64,000 bases of DNA from Nitrospirota bacterium (GTDB lineage: Bacteria > Nitrospirota > JACRHL01): contig JACRHL010000011.1 of the NCBI GenBank assembly GCA_016212085.1, positions 1 through 64,000 of the forward strand. Direction: 5' to 3'. Below, one piece after another: positions 8,853 through 17,389 of this stretch. Each line of letters starts with the position of its first letter. The stretch's first letter is position 1. The notes beneath the pieces are model-generated. The model saw only the letters and a list, made by a program, of their open reading frames with translations, made no database searches and was not told the origin of the DNA. The translations under genes and the position numbers were made by a program.

Positions 8853-10124
8853 GTGACAGAGCATTCGCACGTGACGATCCTGCTTTACAACCACGCGACG
8901 GGAACCGGCCACCACGATTCCTGGACGGCCTTGTTCGCGGCGTTGCTGCGTGAGCGCGGATATCGCGTGATCTGCGCCACGGCGGATCCTTCTGCGTTGA
9001 GGGTCGCCCTGGAAATCCAAGGGCCTGGTTCGGCCCACGCCATTCATTTGATGGAACTGCCCGCCGTGGTCGCGCCGCCGCCGTTGAGCCGCTTCGAGCG
9101 AGCGGTGCGCGGCGCTTGTCGCGTGGTGCGCGGATTACGTGCGGGGCCGGATGGCTCCGGGCGCTACCACGGAAACCTGATTCGTGCGGTCGATTCCGCC
9201 ATGAAACATTCACCGTGGAAGCCGGATTTCATGTTGTCCATGTATGCCGATGTCTGGATGACAAACCCATCCTACTGGCGGACGGCGGCTGACAATGTGC
9301 CGATACCGTGGGGTGGCATCCGCTTCATTCCGTCCCGGAAGGAAAACGCCGGCAGGGAGGGCTATTTTCGAGACCCCAATTTTCGGGGCCTGTGCTTTCT
9401 GGACGAGGAAGCGGCCGCCCGTTACCAGAAGCGCAACCCGGAGCGGGTCTTTCAAGCCCTGCCGGACGTCGCCAACATCCTGCTGCCACCCGGGCAGTCG
9501 CAAATCGCGGGAGAAATGCGGCGTGTCGCCGCGGGCAGGACGATCGTTCTGTTGTGTGGCTCGATCGAGGGCCGGAAAAACGTCAAGGCATTTTGTGAAG
9601 TGGCCTTGATGCCCGATTGTGACGGGTTTCTTTTTGCCATTGTCGGGCAGATTCACCCCGCCACGCTGTCGATGGATGAAAAGAAACTGTTGAAGGCATT
9701 TTCCGAGTCACCGCCGCGAAATGCATTCATTCGGGATGTCTATTTTGAGGACGAACGCGACATGAATGCGGTTATTGATGCATCGGATATCATTTTCGCG
9801 GCCTACAGGAACTTCCGCATTAGCAGCAATATCCTGGGCAAGGCGGCCGGGCTGGGGAAGCCGCTTCTGGTGAGCGACGGATACGTCATGGCGGACCGGG
9901 TCGGGCGCTATGGCATCGGCCTCTCCGCTCCGGAGGGTGACGCTCGGCTGATGCTTGAGAAGTTACGGCTACTTGAAAAAAAAGCAATCCCAGCGAGTAA
10001 GTTTGAGCGGTTCACGGCGGATTTTTCCGCAAAGAAAATGGGTGATGACCTTGGGGAATTTGTCGAACAATGCCTGGACCGGGCACCCTGTCGGGGCGAG
10101 GCAGTGGATCGGGCCGGGGCGTGA
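8853..10124 (+). CDS. putative glycosyltransferase, GT-B like
   Basis: A 423-residue protein of the polysaccharide locus. The N-terminus HVTILLYNHATGTGHHDSW and the later LLCGSIEGRKNVKAF, IVGQIHP and ILGKAAGLGKPLLVSDGYVM look like a GT-B glycosyltransferase with the nucleotide-sugar site in the C-terminal half, but I cannot place it in a named family. GTG 8853 is chosen because it lies just beyond the repeat with TAGG upstream; a longer in-frame extension to 8706 would be encoded by repeat copy B and is unlikely. Base composition is lower in GC than in the gmd or wzm genes. Confidence 0.65.
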   Translation: MTEHSHVTILLYNHATGTGHHDSWTALFAALLRERGYRVICATADPSALRVALEIQGPGSAHAIHLMELPAVVAPPPLSRFERAVRGACRVVRGLRAGPDGSGRYHGNLIRAVDSAMKHSPWKPDFMLSMYADVWMTNPSYWRTAADNVPIPWGGIRFIPSRKENAGREGYFRDPNFRGLCFLDEEAAARYQKRNPERVFQALPDVANILLPPGQSQIAGEMRRVAAGRTIVLLCGSIEGRKNVKAFCEVALMPDCDGFLFAIVGQIHPATLSMDEKKLLKAFSESPPRNAFIRDVYFEDERDMNAVIDASDIIFAAYRNFRISSNILGKAAGLGKPLLVSDGYVMADRVGRYGIGLSAPEGDARLMLEKLRLLEKKAIPASKFERFTADFSAKKMGDDLGEFVEQCLDRAPCRGEAVDRAGA

Positions 10125-10137
10125 GCAGTTGTAGCTG

Positions 10138-12018
10138 ATGTGCGGCATTCTGGGAATCACGCCTCCCGGCGAGCGGGAACATTTTGCCGAGGCATTGGCG
10201 CGGCTTCGCCATCGGGGGCCCGATGGCGGCGGCATTTTTTGCGACGATGCGATCATGCTCGGGCACCGGCGGCTGTCCATCCTGGATATCTCGGATACCG
10301 GTCGGCAGCCCATGGCATACGCTGGCGGACGTTATCAGATCGTATACAACGGGGAGGTCTACAATTTTCCTGACCTGCGGGCCGACCTTGAGGCGCGGGG
10401 TCATGTATTTTGCAGTTCGAGCGACACCGAGGTCGTCCTGGCCGCCTATGCCGAGTGGGGGCCGGACTGCCTGCGGCGCTTCAACGGCATGTGGTCCCTT
10501 GCCATCTGGGACACGCGGGAGCGGACGCTATTCCTGAGCCGCGACCGCCTGGGCAAGAAGCCGCTGTTCTACGCATGGATCGGCCGTCAATTCGTGTTTG
10601 CCTCCGAGATGAAGGCGATCATGGCCTTCATGGAGAATGCCAGGCCAAACCGGGACGTGGTGCTGCGCGCGGTGCAAAACGCGTTCTGCTACGAGGCCAC
10701 CGACCAGTGCCTGATCGAGGGCATCCGGCGATTTCCGGCCGGACATTACGGCGTCCTGCGGGATGGCGGAGCGCTTTCCCTCACGCGTTACTGGAACACC
10801 CTGGACCACCTTGTCCAGGTGCCCGAACGCTATGAAGAGCAGGTGGAGGTGTTTCGCGAACTGTTCCTGGACGCGTGCCGAATCCGCATGCGCAGCGATG
10901 TCCCGATCGGCACGGCGTTGAGCGGGGGACTGGATTCGTCGTCCACCATCAGCTCCATGGCGCACGTGGGGCGGACAGTGCGCGGCGAGCGCGTCAGCAA
11001 TGACTGGCAGCACGCCTTCGTGGCCAGTTTCAAGGGGTCATTCCTGGACGAGTCCGAACATGCCAGGAAGGTGGTCGATAACTTGGGCATTCAAGCCACG
11101 TTCATCGAAATAGACCCGGCCCAGGGCGTGGGGCGGATGAACGATTATTTTTACCACTTCGAGGAGCTTTACTTTACCAGCCCGATTCCGTTCATGCTTA
11201 CCTATGGCGCGGTGCGCGACCACGGCATCAAGGTGACCATCGACGGGCACGGGGCGGATGAGCTGTTTGCCGGGTACCCGGGCGCCATCATCGCGGCCAT
11301 CGACGACGCGGGATGGAACCGGCGGCGGGTGCGCGAGGTGACCGATACGATCAAGGGGATGTTCCCGGAGAACCAGGGGCAGTCCGTTGCGCCAAATCTG
11401 GGTCTTACGCACCGATTGCGCAGGTTCTATCAGTCGACAAAGGGTATTCCGCGCCGGTTCCTGTCCGGCAGGAAAACGGATATCCGGCTCAAGCGGATGG
11501 GCGCCCTCAACCGCACGCTTTACACGCAAACGCACGAGACGATCCTTCCCACGCTGCTGCGCAACTACGACCGGTACAGCATGGCCAACAGCGTCGAGAT
11601 CCGCATGCCGTTCCTGGATCACCGCATCCTGTCGTTCGCCTTTTCCCTTCCGTGGCATGCCAAGGTTCGGGATGGATACAGCAAGAAGATCGTCCGGGAC
11701 GCCATGGCGCCGTTCCTGCCGGCGGATATCGCATACCGCCGCGACAAGATCGGCTTCAACAGCCCCACCGTGGAGTGGATGAGGGGGCCGCTGCGTTCGT
11801 TCGTTCTGGATACGATTCACGATCCGGCGTTCAAGGCATCGGCACTGGTTGACGCGAAGCGCGCCGCCGCCCTGGTGAGCCGTGTCCTGGAGAGCCCCGC
11901 TGCCACCTTTGACGACGGCAGCCGGGCATGGGCCAGCCTGGAGCCGTTCCTGTGGGAACGCGCCATGTTCTCCAAAAGACCGGGTGCGGCGTCCGCGGGG
12001 GATGGGGCGACGGGATGA
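10138..12018 (+). CDS. asnB: asparagine synthetase-type glutamine amidotransferase (first copy)
   Basis: The N-terminal glutaminase domain starts MCGILGI, with Cys2 as nucleophile, then HRGPDGGG and YNGEVYNFPDLR. The C-terminal ATP-pyrophosphatase domain has SGGLDSSSTISS and DGHGADELFAGYPG. It is 626 residues, typical for AsnB. Such proteins make asparagine, but in surface-polysaccharide loci they often amidate uronic acids or other carboxyl groups. With a uronic acid-forming dehydrogenase at 1192 the second role is plausible but unproven. The next gene starts within its stop codon. Confidence 0.85.
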   Translation: MCGILGITPPGEREHFAEALARLRHRGPDGGGIFCDDAIMLGHRRLSILDISDTGRQPMAYAGGRYQIVYNGEVYNFPDLRADLEARGHVFCSSSDTEVVLAAYAEWGPDCLRRFNGMWSLAIWDTRERTLFLSRDRLGKKPLFYAWIGRQFVFASEMKAIMAFMENARPNRDVVLRAVQNAFCYEATDQCLIEGIRRFPAGHYGVLRDGGALSLTRYWNTLDHLVQVPERYEEQVEVFRELFLDACRIRMRSDVPIGTALSGGLDSSSTISSMAHVGRTVRGERVSNDWQHAFVASFKGSFLDESEHARKVVDNLGIQATFIEIDPAQGVGRMNDYFYHFEELYFTSPIPFMLTYGAVRDHGIKVTIDGHGADELFAGYPGAIIAAIDDAGWNRRRVREVTDTIKGMFPENQGQSVAPNLGLTHRLRRFYQSTKGIPRRFLSGRKTDIRLKRMGALNRTLYTQTHETILPTLLRNYDRYSMANSVEIRMPFLDHRILSFAFSLPWHAKVRDGYSKKIVRDAMAPFLPADIAYRRDKIGFNSPTVEWMRGPLRSFVLDTIHDPAFKASALVDAKRAAALVSRVLESPAATFDDGSRAWASLEPFLWERAMFSKRPGAASAGDGATG

Positions 12019-12929
12019 CCCCCATCGCGCTGTTCGCATACAACCGGCCCGATCATCTCCGGCGCGCGCTGGAGTCGCTGGCCCGGTGCGATCGGCTGGA
12101 TGAATGCCGATTGCACATCTTCTGCGATGGCGCCAAAAACCCCCGGGGCGCCGAGGCCGTGGAGGCCACGCGGCGCGTGGCGCGCGAGTGGGCGCCAAGG
12201 CTGAACGCCGAGGTGATCGAGCGGGAGGCCAACCTGGGCCTGGCCCGCTCCATCGCCGGAACCGTCACCGAGTTGTGTGACCGGCACGGGCGGGTGATCG
12301 TGGTGGAGGACGATCTGGTCGTGTCCGCCGATTTCATCGACTACATGCTCCAGGCCCTGGACCGCTACCAGGACGCGGAAGATGTATACCAGGTGTCTGG
12401 CTACATGTTCCCGGTGGCGCACCCGGAGGCGCCGGACGCCTTCCTGATGCCGCTCACCACCACCTGGGGGTGGGCCACCTGGAAGCGCGCCTGGGACGCC
12501 TTCGACTGGCATGCGACGGGAGCCTGGAAGGCCCTGTCCAGCCGCAACGCGCGGCGCAAGTTCGATCTGGGTGGCGCCTACGGCTATACGGACATCCTGC
12601 GGGATCGCCTGGCGGGTGACAACGACTCGTGGGGCATCCTGTGGTGGTGGTCCGTTTACCGCGCGGGCGGGCTGGCGGTCCACCCGCGCCGCTCCCTGGT
12701 GTGGGTGGGGGGGTTCGATGGCTCCGGCACCCATTGCGACGACCTGGACACGTTGGGTCAGGCCGCCGCCGGTGAGCGGGGCGACCGCGTATTTGAAACC
12801 CCCATCCGCTGGCCGTTGGGCATGGCGGCGGATTTGAGGGCATTGGGCCGCGTGACCGCGTCCCTGAAGTGGATGAAGTGGCGGCGGAGGTTCAGGTATT
12901 GGTTGCGAAGATGCTCGATAAGCTGCTGA
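12015..12929 (+). CDS. glycosyltransferase, GT-A fold
   Basis: A 304-residue protein whose start ATG overlaps the asnB stop. It begins PIALFAYNRPDHLRRALESL, a common start of GT2-like proteins, and has a metal-binding acidic motif in VIVVEDDLVVSADFIDYM. TWGWATWKRAWDAFDW is a conserved block of a group of polysaccharide-locus transferases related to the GNT-I/POMGnT type. It probably adds one residue of the repeat unit. Donor and acceptor are unknown. Confidence 0.78.
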   Translation: MTPIALFAYNRPDHLRRALESLARCDRLDECRLHIFCDGAKNPRGAEAVEATRRVAREWAPRLNAEVIEREANLGLARSIAGTVTELCDRHGRVIVVEDDLVVSADFIDYMLQALDRYQDAEDVYQVSGYMFPVAHPEAPDAFLMPLTTTWGWATWKRAWDAFDWHATGAWKALSSRNARRKFDLGGAYGYTDILRDRLAGDNDSWGILWWWSVYRAGGLAVHPRRSLVWVGGFDGSGTHCDDLDTLGQAAAGERGDRVFETPIRWPLGMAADLRALGRVTASLKWMKWRRRFRYWLRRCSISC

Positions 12930-13519
12930 AAAAACTGCGCGGCCAGCCACAGCGCAATCCGGTCCGGCGTTTGCGCGAGAGCGTCGGGGAGGTGTCCGTC
13001 GGTGCCGGTTCGCGGGTGACGGGCTGCCGCGTGACCGCCCGCCAGCCGGAGGGGTGCTCGCTGGTCATCGGCGAGGCCAGCAACATCGAGTGCCGGATCG
13101 TGTTCGAGCGCGGGCAGGTACCGGTGGCGATCGGGTCGCGCACCCACATCGGGGGCGGCACGTTGCTGGATGCCGCCTGTGGCATCCAGGTGGGGGATGA
13201 CGTGCTGATCGCGTTTGACGTGCTGATCATGGACCATGATTCCCATTCCTTGGCCTTCAATGAGCGGCAACACGACGTGGCGGATTGGATGGCGGGGCGC
13301 AAGGACTGGACCCATGTAAACCGTGCGCCGGTGCGGATTCGTGACCGGGCATGGATCGGCGCCCGGTCAATGATCCTGAAGGGCGTGGAAGTGGGACAAG
13401 GCGCCGTGGTGGGTGGGGGGGCCGTGGTGACCCGCGACGTGCCGCCGTGGACCATCGTCGCGGGCAATCCGGCGCGGGTGATCCGCGAGCTGACGGACGC
13501 GGAGCGTGGGTTGTCATGA
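12911..13519 (+). CDS. hexapeptide-repeat acyltransferase (acetyltransferase)
   Basis: A left-handed beta-helix transferase of the LbetaH type, likely O-acetylating the polysaccharide. Hexapeptide repeats are visible in IGSRTHIGGGTLLDAACGIQ, RIRDRAWIGARSMILKGV and the closing VGGGAVVTRDVPPWTIVAGNPARVI, which is the standard C-terminal signature of the WcaF/NodL/maltose acetyltransferase group. The catalytic His is probably in MDHDSH. I chose ATG 12911 (202 residues), overlapping the previous gene by 19 bases; an ATG at 12869 would add 14 residues. Confidence 0.82.
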   Translation: MLDKLLKKLRGQPQRNPVRRLRESVGEVSVGAGSRVTGCRVTARQPEGCSLVIGEASNIECRIVFERGQVPVAIGSRTHIGGGTLLDAACGIQVGDDVLIAFDVLIMDHDSHSLAFNERQHDVADWMAGRKDWTHVNRAPVRIRDRAWIGARSMILKGVEVGQGAVVGGGAVVTRDVPPWTIVAGNPARVIRELTDAERGLS

Positions 13520-14361
13520 CCGGAATCTCGTGGGAAGACGCCGTTCGCTGGTACCGCAACCAGCCGGACAACGATCTGGCGATCCGGCAGAACTATTTCG
13601 ACCTGCCGGTGCGGCGGGCGGCGGCCCGCTATGCGGACGGGGAGGAGTTTGCCGAGATCCGGCGCCTGCTGGGGCCCGGCGCCGGCCGCGCGGTGCTGGA
13701 CCTGGGCGCGGGACAGGGGGTGTCGGCCTATGCCCTGGCCCGGGACGGCTGGCGGGTGACCGCCCTGGAGCCGGACCCGAGCGGCGAGGTGGGGGCGGGG
13801 GCCATACGCGGCCTTCAGGCCGAGACGGGGCTGCCCATCGAGGTGGTGCAGGAGTGGGGCGAGCGGCTGCCGTTCGCCGATGCGGTGTTCGATTGCGTGC
13901 ACGGCCGCCAGGTGCTGCACCACGCCAACGACCTGGGCCGGATGGTGGCCGAGGTGTTCCGGGTGCTGAAGCCGGGGGGGCACGCCCTGTTCACGCGCGA
14001 GCACGTGGTGGATGACGCGCGGCAACTGGCCGTCTTCCTGAAGAACCACCCGTTGCAGCACCTGTACGGTGGCGAGCACGCCTACCCGGAGGCCGCCTAT
14101 CTCGCCACCTTCGAAAAAGCCGGGTTTGCGCTGAGCGATTGCTGGGGGCCGTTCGACACGGTGATCAATTTCTATCCGGGCACCGAGGCGGAACGGCTGC
14201 GCCGGATCGAGGACCGGCTGAACCGCCGCTGGTTCGGCCTGGGGCGGTGGCTCCGGCGGGGCCCGGCGGACCGGGCGCGGTGCATGGCGGCGTGGCGCCG
14301 GGATTTCCGGGTTCCGGGGCGCCTGTACACCTTCTGGATGGTCAAGCCGTGCGCGTCCTGA
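13516..14361 (+). CDS. class I SAM-dependent methyltransferase
   Basis: A 281-residue protein with SAM motif VLDLGAGQGVSAYALAR, a motif II acidic position in VTALEPDPS, and the Methyltransf_11 blocks GERLPFADAVFDCVHGRQVLHH and RVLKPGGHALFTREH. A 61-residue N-terminal extension precedes the SAM fold. It is coupled to the acyltransferase by an ATGA overlap and overlaps the next gene by 13 bases. It is probably a sugar or lipid-linked-glycan methyltransferase; the substrate is not deducible. Confidence 0.78.
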   Translation: MTGISWEDAVRWYRNQPDNDLAIRQNYFDLPVRRAAARYADGEEFAEIRRLLGPGAGRAVLDLGAGQGVSAYALARDGWRVTALEPDPSGEVGAGAIRGLQAETGLPIEVVQEWGERLPFADAVFDCVHGRQVLHHANDLGRMVAEVFRVLKPGGHALFTREHVVDDARQLAVFLKNHPLQHLYGGEHAYPEAAYLATFEKAGFALSDCWGPFDTVINFYPGTEAERLRRIEDRLNRRWFGLGRWLRRGPADRARCMAAWRRDFRVPGRLYTFWMVKPCAS

Positions 14362-15248
14362 TCACCGGCTGCCACGGGTTCGTCGGCTCCAGCGTCGGCC
14401 TGTGCGCCGCGCGCGCCGGGCACGGGGTCATGGGCGTGGGGCTGTCGGCCCAGCCGCCCACGGGCTGGCCGGGCGCCTACCGGCAGATGGATGTCGCCTT
14501 TTCCGACCTGGCGGCGCCGGTGCGCGACTTCCAGCCCGATATGGTGCTGCACGCCGCCGGTTCCGCCTCGGTGGGGGGGTCGTACCAGGCGCCCGTGGAC
14601 GACCTGCGGGCGGCGGTGATGACCTGGGCCAACACCCTGGACGGGGTGCGCCGGTCGGGGCTTGCGCCGCTGGTGGTGTTCCCGTCCAGCGCGGCGGTGT
14701 ATGGCAACCCGGACACCCTGCCGGTGCGCGAGGACGCGCCCATCTCGCCCATCTCGCCCTACGGCTTCCACAAGGCGGCGGGCGAGCTGGTGGCCAGGGA
14801 GTACGCGGCCTGCTTCGGGCTGAACGTCGTGGTGGCCCGGCTGTTCTCGGTTTATGGGCCAAGGCAGCGGCGCCTGCTGCTGTGGGAACTCTACGAACGT
14901 GCCGTGGGTCCCGAGGCGGAGGTCGTGCTGCACGGCACCGGAGGGGAAAGCCGCGATTACTTGCACGTGGACGATCTGGCCGGTGTGCTGCTGGAGCTTG
15001 GCGCGGTGCGCCCGGCCGGCCTTACGATGGTGAACGTGGCCTCCGGCCGGGAAACCCGGACCATCGATCTGGCGCGCATGGTGGTGGCGGCGGTGGGGTG
15101 CGCCAAGCCGGTGCGGCCGCTGGGACAGGCGCAGACCGGCAATCCGGTCAACTGGCGCGCCGACGTGTCTGCCCTGAACTCCCTGGTGCCCGTGGCGGTC
15201 CGGCCGTTGGAGGAGGGGATCGGCGCGTGCGTGAGGGCCTGGCGATGA
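14349..15248 (+). CDS. NAD-dependent sugar-nucleotide epimerase/dehydratase
   Basis: Extended SDR protein, 299 residues. The NAD-binding motif is VLITGCHGFVGSS at the N-terminus; a serine pair in FPSSAAVYG and the YxxxK motif in SPYGFHKAAGE form the active site. RDYLHVDDLAG is the usual substrate-domain signature. It would convert a nucleotide sugar (epimerisation, dehydration or reduction); UDP-sugars are most likely, but this cannot be read from the sequence. The start is GTG 14349 (product begins MRVLITG), inside the end of the methyltransferase gene. Confidence 0.8.
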   Translation: MRVLITGCHGFVGSSVGLCAARAGHGVMGVGLSAQPPTGWPGAYRQMDVAFSDLAAPVRDFQPDMVLHAAGSASVGGSYQAPVDDLRAAVMTWANTLDGVRRSGLAPLVVFPSSAAVYGNPDTLPVREDAPISPISPYGFHKAAGELVAREYAACFGLNVVVARLFSVYGPRQRRLLLWELYERAVGPEAEVVLHGTGGESRDYLHVDDLAGVLLELGAVRPAGLTMVNVASGRETRTIDLARMVVAAVGCAKPVRPLGQAQTGNPVNWRADVSALNSLVPVAVRPLEEGIGACVRAWR

Positions 15249-16384
15249 GGATTGCCCTGCCCGCCTACGACGTGGCCGGCTGGACCGCCGGGGCGGTGTT
15301 CACCGAGATGATCCTTCGCGCGCTGCGGCTGGCCGGCGGCGACGACGTGGACATCGTGGTGTTGTGCGACCACCGGCCGGGCGCGCGCGACCGCTGGAGC
15401 GGCCTGGCGACGGCGGTGGTCCCCCCCCGGCAGACCCTTGTCGACCGCGCCGTGATGCGCTTCGACGGCCATTTTCCGGACGCCGTGGAGCGGTACTGCC
15501 ACCGCGCCGGTGTGGATGCGTTGCTGCTCTATACGCGCCTTGCGGCGCGGCACACGCGGTTCAGGCGGATTCCGTGGATTCCCGATTTTCAGCACCGCAG
15601 CCTGGCGGAGTATTTCTCCGACCGGGAACTCGCCGAGCGGGACAAGGCACACAGGCGCTGCGCGCGCCTGTCGGACGCCATGCTGTTCTCCAGCCAGGCG
15701 GTGTGCGACGATTTTGCGCGGTACCATCCGGCCCACGCGGCCAAGGGGCGGGTGGCCCGCTTTCCGTCGCTGTATGCGTTCTGCCCGCCGGAGGGGCCGG
15801 TCGGCATTGGTCCGGGCCACTATGGGATGCCGGACAAATTCATCCTGGTGGCCAACCAGTACTGGATTCACAAGAACCACGGGGTGGTGATCGAGGCGCT
15901 GGCCATTCTGGCCCGGCGCGGCATCAGGGCGCACGCCGCGTTCACGGGGCTGCCCAGCGACTACCGAAACCCGGCCAACGCCAATGTGTCCGAGATGTTG
16001 CAGTCGATCGCGCGGCACGGGCTGGCCGGCCAGGTGATTCCCCTCGGCCTGGTGCCCAAGGCGCACCTGACGGACCTGATGCGCGCCGCGTGCGTGGTGG
16101 TGCAGCCCTCCCGCTTCGAGGGGTGGAGCACGGTGGTGGAGGACGCCAAGGCCCTGGGGCGGCCCGTGATCTGCTCGAACATTCCGGTGCACCGGGAGCA
16201 GGCGCCGGACGGCCTGGGGTTCTTTGACTGCGACGACCCGGCGGCGCTGGCGGACATCCTGGAGCGGCACTGGGATGCCCTTGCCCCCGGCCCGGACGCG
16301 GCGGCCGAGGCGGACGGCCTGCGCCGGGAACAGGCCATGGCGGAGGCCTATGGCCACCTGCTGCTGGATATTTGCCGCGGGTAG
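15245..16384 (+). CDS. family 4 glycosyltransferase (GT-B)
   Basis: A 379-residue protein beginning MRIALPAYDVAGWTAGAVF, with the GT4 donor-site region KFILVANQYWIHKNHGVVIEA and the E-x7-E type motif around VVQPSRFEGWSTVVEDAKALGRPVI. WIPDFQHRSLAEYFSDREL is also typical of GT4 enzymes. The start ATG overlaps the epimerase stop. It is the last gene of this plus-strand run; the sulfotransferase gene converges on it. A small hairpin, GTGCGC/GCGCAC at 16390-16408, lies between the two ends. Confidence 0.83.
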   Translation: MRIALPAYDVAGWTAGAVFTEMILRALRLAGGDDVDIVVLCDHRPGARDRWSGLATAVVPPRQTLVDRAVMRFDGHFPDAVERYCHRAGVDALLLYTRLAARHTRFRRIPWIPDFQHRSLAEYFSDRELAERDKAHRRCARLSDAMLFSSQAVCDDFARYHPAHAAKGRVARFPSLYAFCPPEGPVGIGPGHYGMPDKFILVANQYWIHKNHGVVIEALAILARRGIRAHAAFTGLPSDYRNPANANVSEMLQSIARHGLAGQVIPLGLVPKAHLTDLMRAACVVVQPSRFEGWSTVVEDAKALGRPVICSNIPVHREQAPDGLGFFDCDDPAALADILERHWDALAPGPDAAAEADGLRREQAMAEAYGHLLLDICRG

Positions 16385-16399
16385 GCGGCGTGCGCCATT

Positions 16400-17173
16400 T
16401 CAGCGCACGATCGGCCCCGCCCCCGGCGCGATGCCGTCAAAGCAATATCCGAAGCGGGCGATGTCGGCCTTGAAGGCCTGGGCCACCCGTTCGCGGGTGG
16501 CGTCGGTATAGTAGCCGCGGTAGTCCTTGTGCCGGCTTGGGTTGGCGTGGGGCAGGGTGATGGCGGGGATGCCGATGGCGCGGCACACGTGGGCGAAGTC
16601 GTCGTCCAGGGTTTCCATGCGGCCCACGTAGTCCACGATCAGGTTGCCGTGTTCGTCGGTGACGAACGCTTGCTGCGTGTGCAGGTCGTGGGCGATGCGC
16701 CAGTGAAGGTAGTCGTCAAAATCGCGAAACGATCGCCCAAGCTGGTGCTGGTGGTGGTTGGGGTCCTTCAGCATGTAGTGATACAACGATACCTGCCAGT
16801 CCCACGGGTTGCGCACGAAGGCGAACTTGAAACAGCGGTCGAACACCGTCGGCCCCAGCATCGCCCGCGCCTGGAGGGCGGTCATGTGCCCGTCGGGCAG
16901 CCTCGGCCAGTGGATGCCCAGGCGGCTCAGGTGGGCGGCCAGGCGGCGCTTGGGGTAGTCCTCGCAGTACCGCTCCAGGGAGGCGCGGATGCTGGTGCCC
17001 GCCACCTTGTAGACGTGGATGAAGAGGAAGCGCTTCTGTGGGACACCAACATGAGGACACAACCCGTGTGCATTGGAAGGCGGCACCGGCCCGACCTGGC
17101 CCATGCCGGGCCGAGGCGGCCTTGCCGGAGGGACCATCGGAGAAATGAAGGCCGGTTTGTAATAAGATAGCAT
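16400..17173 (-). CDS. PAPS-dependent sulfotransferase (Sulfotransfer_2 type)
   Basis: Transfers sulfate from PAPS to a carbohydrate. The 5'-phosphosulfate loop is FLFIHVYKVAGTSIRASL and the 3'-phosphate site is probably in FKFAFVRNPWDWQVSLYHYM, with the conserved R-NPW-D of this family. YVGRMETLDDDF and HANPSRHKDYRGYYTD are further family blocks. The start is uncertain: ATG 17173 gives 257 residues; ATG 17137 or 17104 would put the phosphosulfate loop closer to the N-terminus, as is more usual. None has a clear ribosome binding site. With cysC at 577 it forms a PAPS-making and PAPS-using pair in one locus. Confidence 0.8.
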   Translation of the reverse strand: MLSYYKPAFISPMVPPARPPRPGMGQVGPVPPSNAHGLCPHVGVPQKRFLFIHVYKVAGTSIRASLERYCEDYPKRRLAAHLSRLGIHWPRLPDGHMTALQARAMLGPTVFDRCFKFAFVRNPWDWQVSLYHYMLKDPNHHQHQLGRSFRDFDDYLHWRIAHDLHTQQAFVTDEHGNLIVDYVGRMETLDDDFAHVCRAIGIPAITLPHANPSRHKDYRGYYTDATRERVAQAFKADIARFGYCFDGIAPGAGPIVR

Positions 17174-17389
17174 CTCATGCCGGTGCCGCAAGCGCCGCCT
17201 GGGGCGCCGCTTGCCGTTTTCCCGCCGTTTTCCAGTGACTGGACCGTTGTTGACCGCCGTTCCGCGATTCCGCGTCCCCTTTTGCCTGAAGGAACTGCGC
17301 CCCGTCGGCGCGGCGGCGGGGTGCGTTGCGGCGCCACGCGGCCCGCGTGGCGGGGCGCGCGGCCGGTCCGGCGGGGGGGCCTAGGGGCC

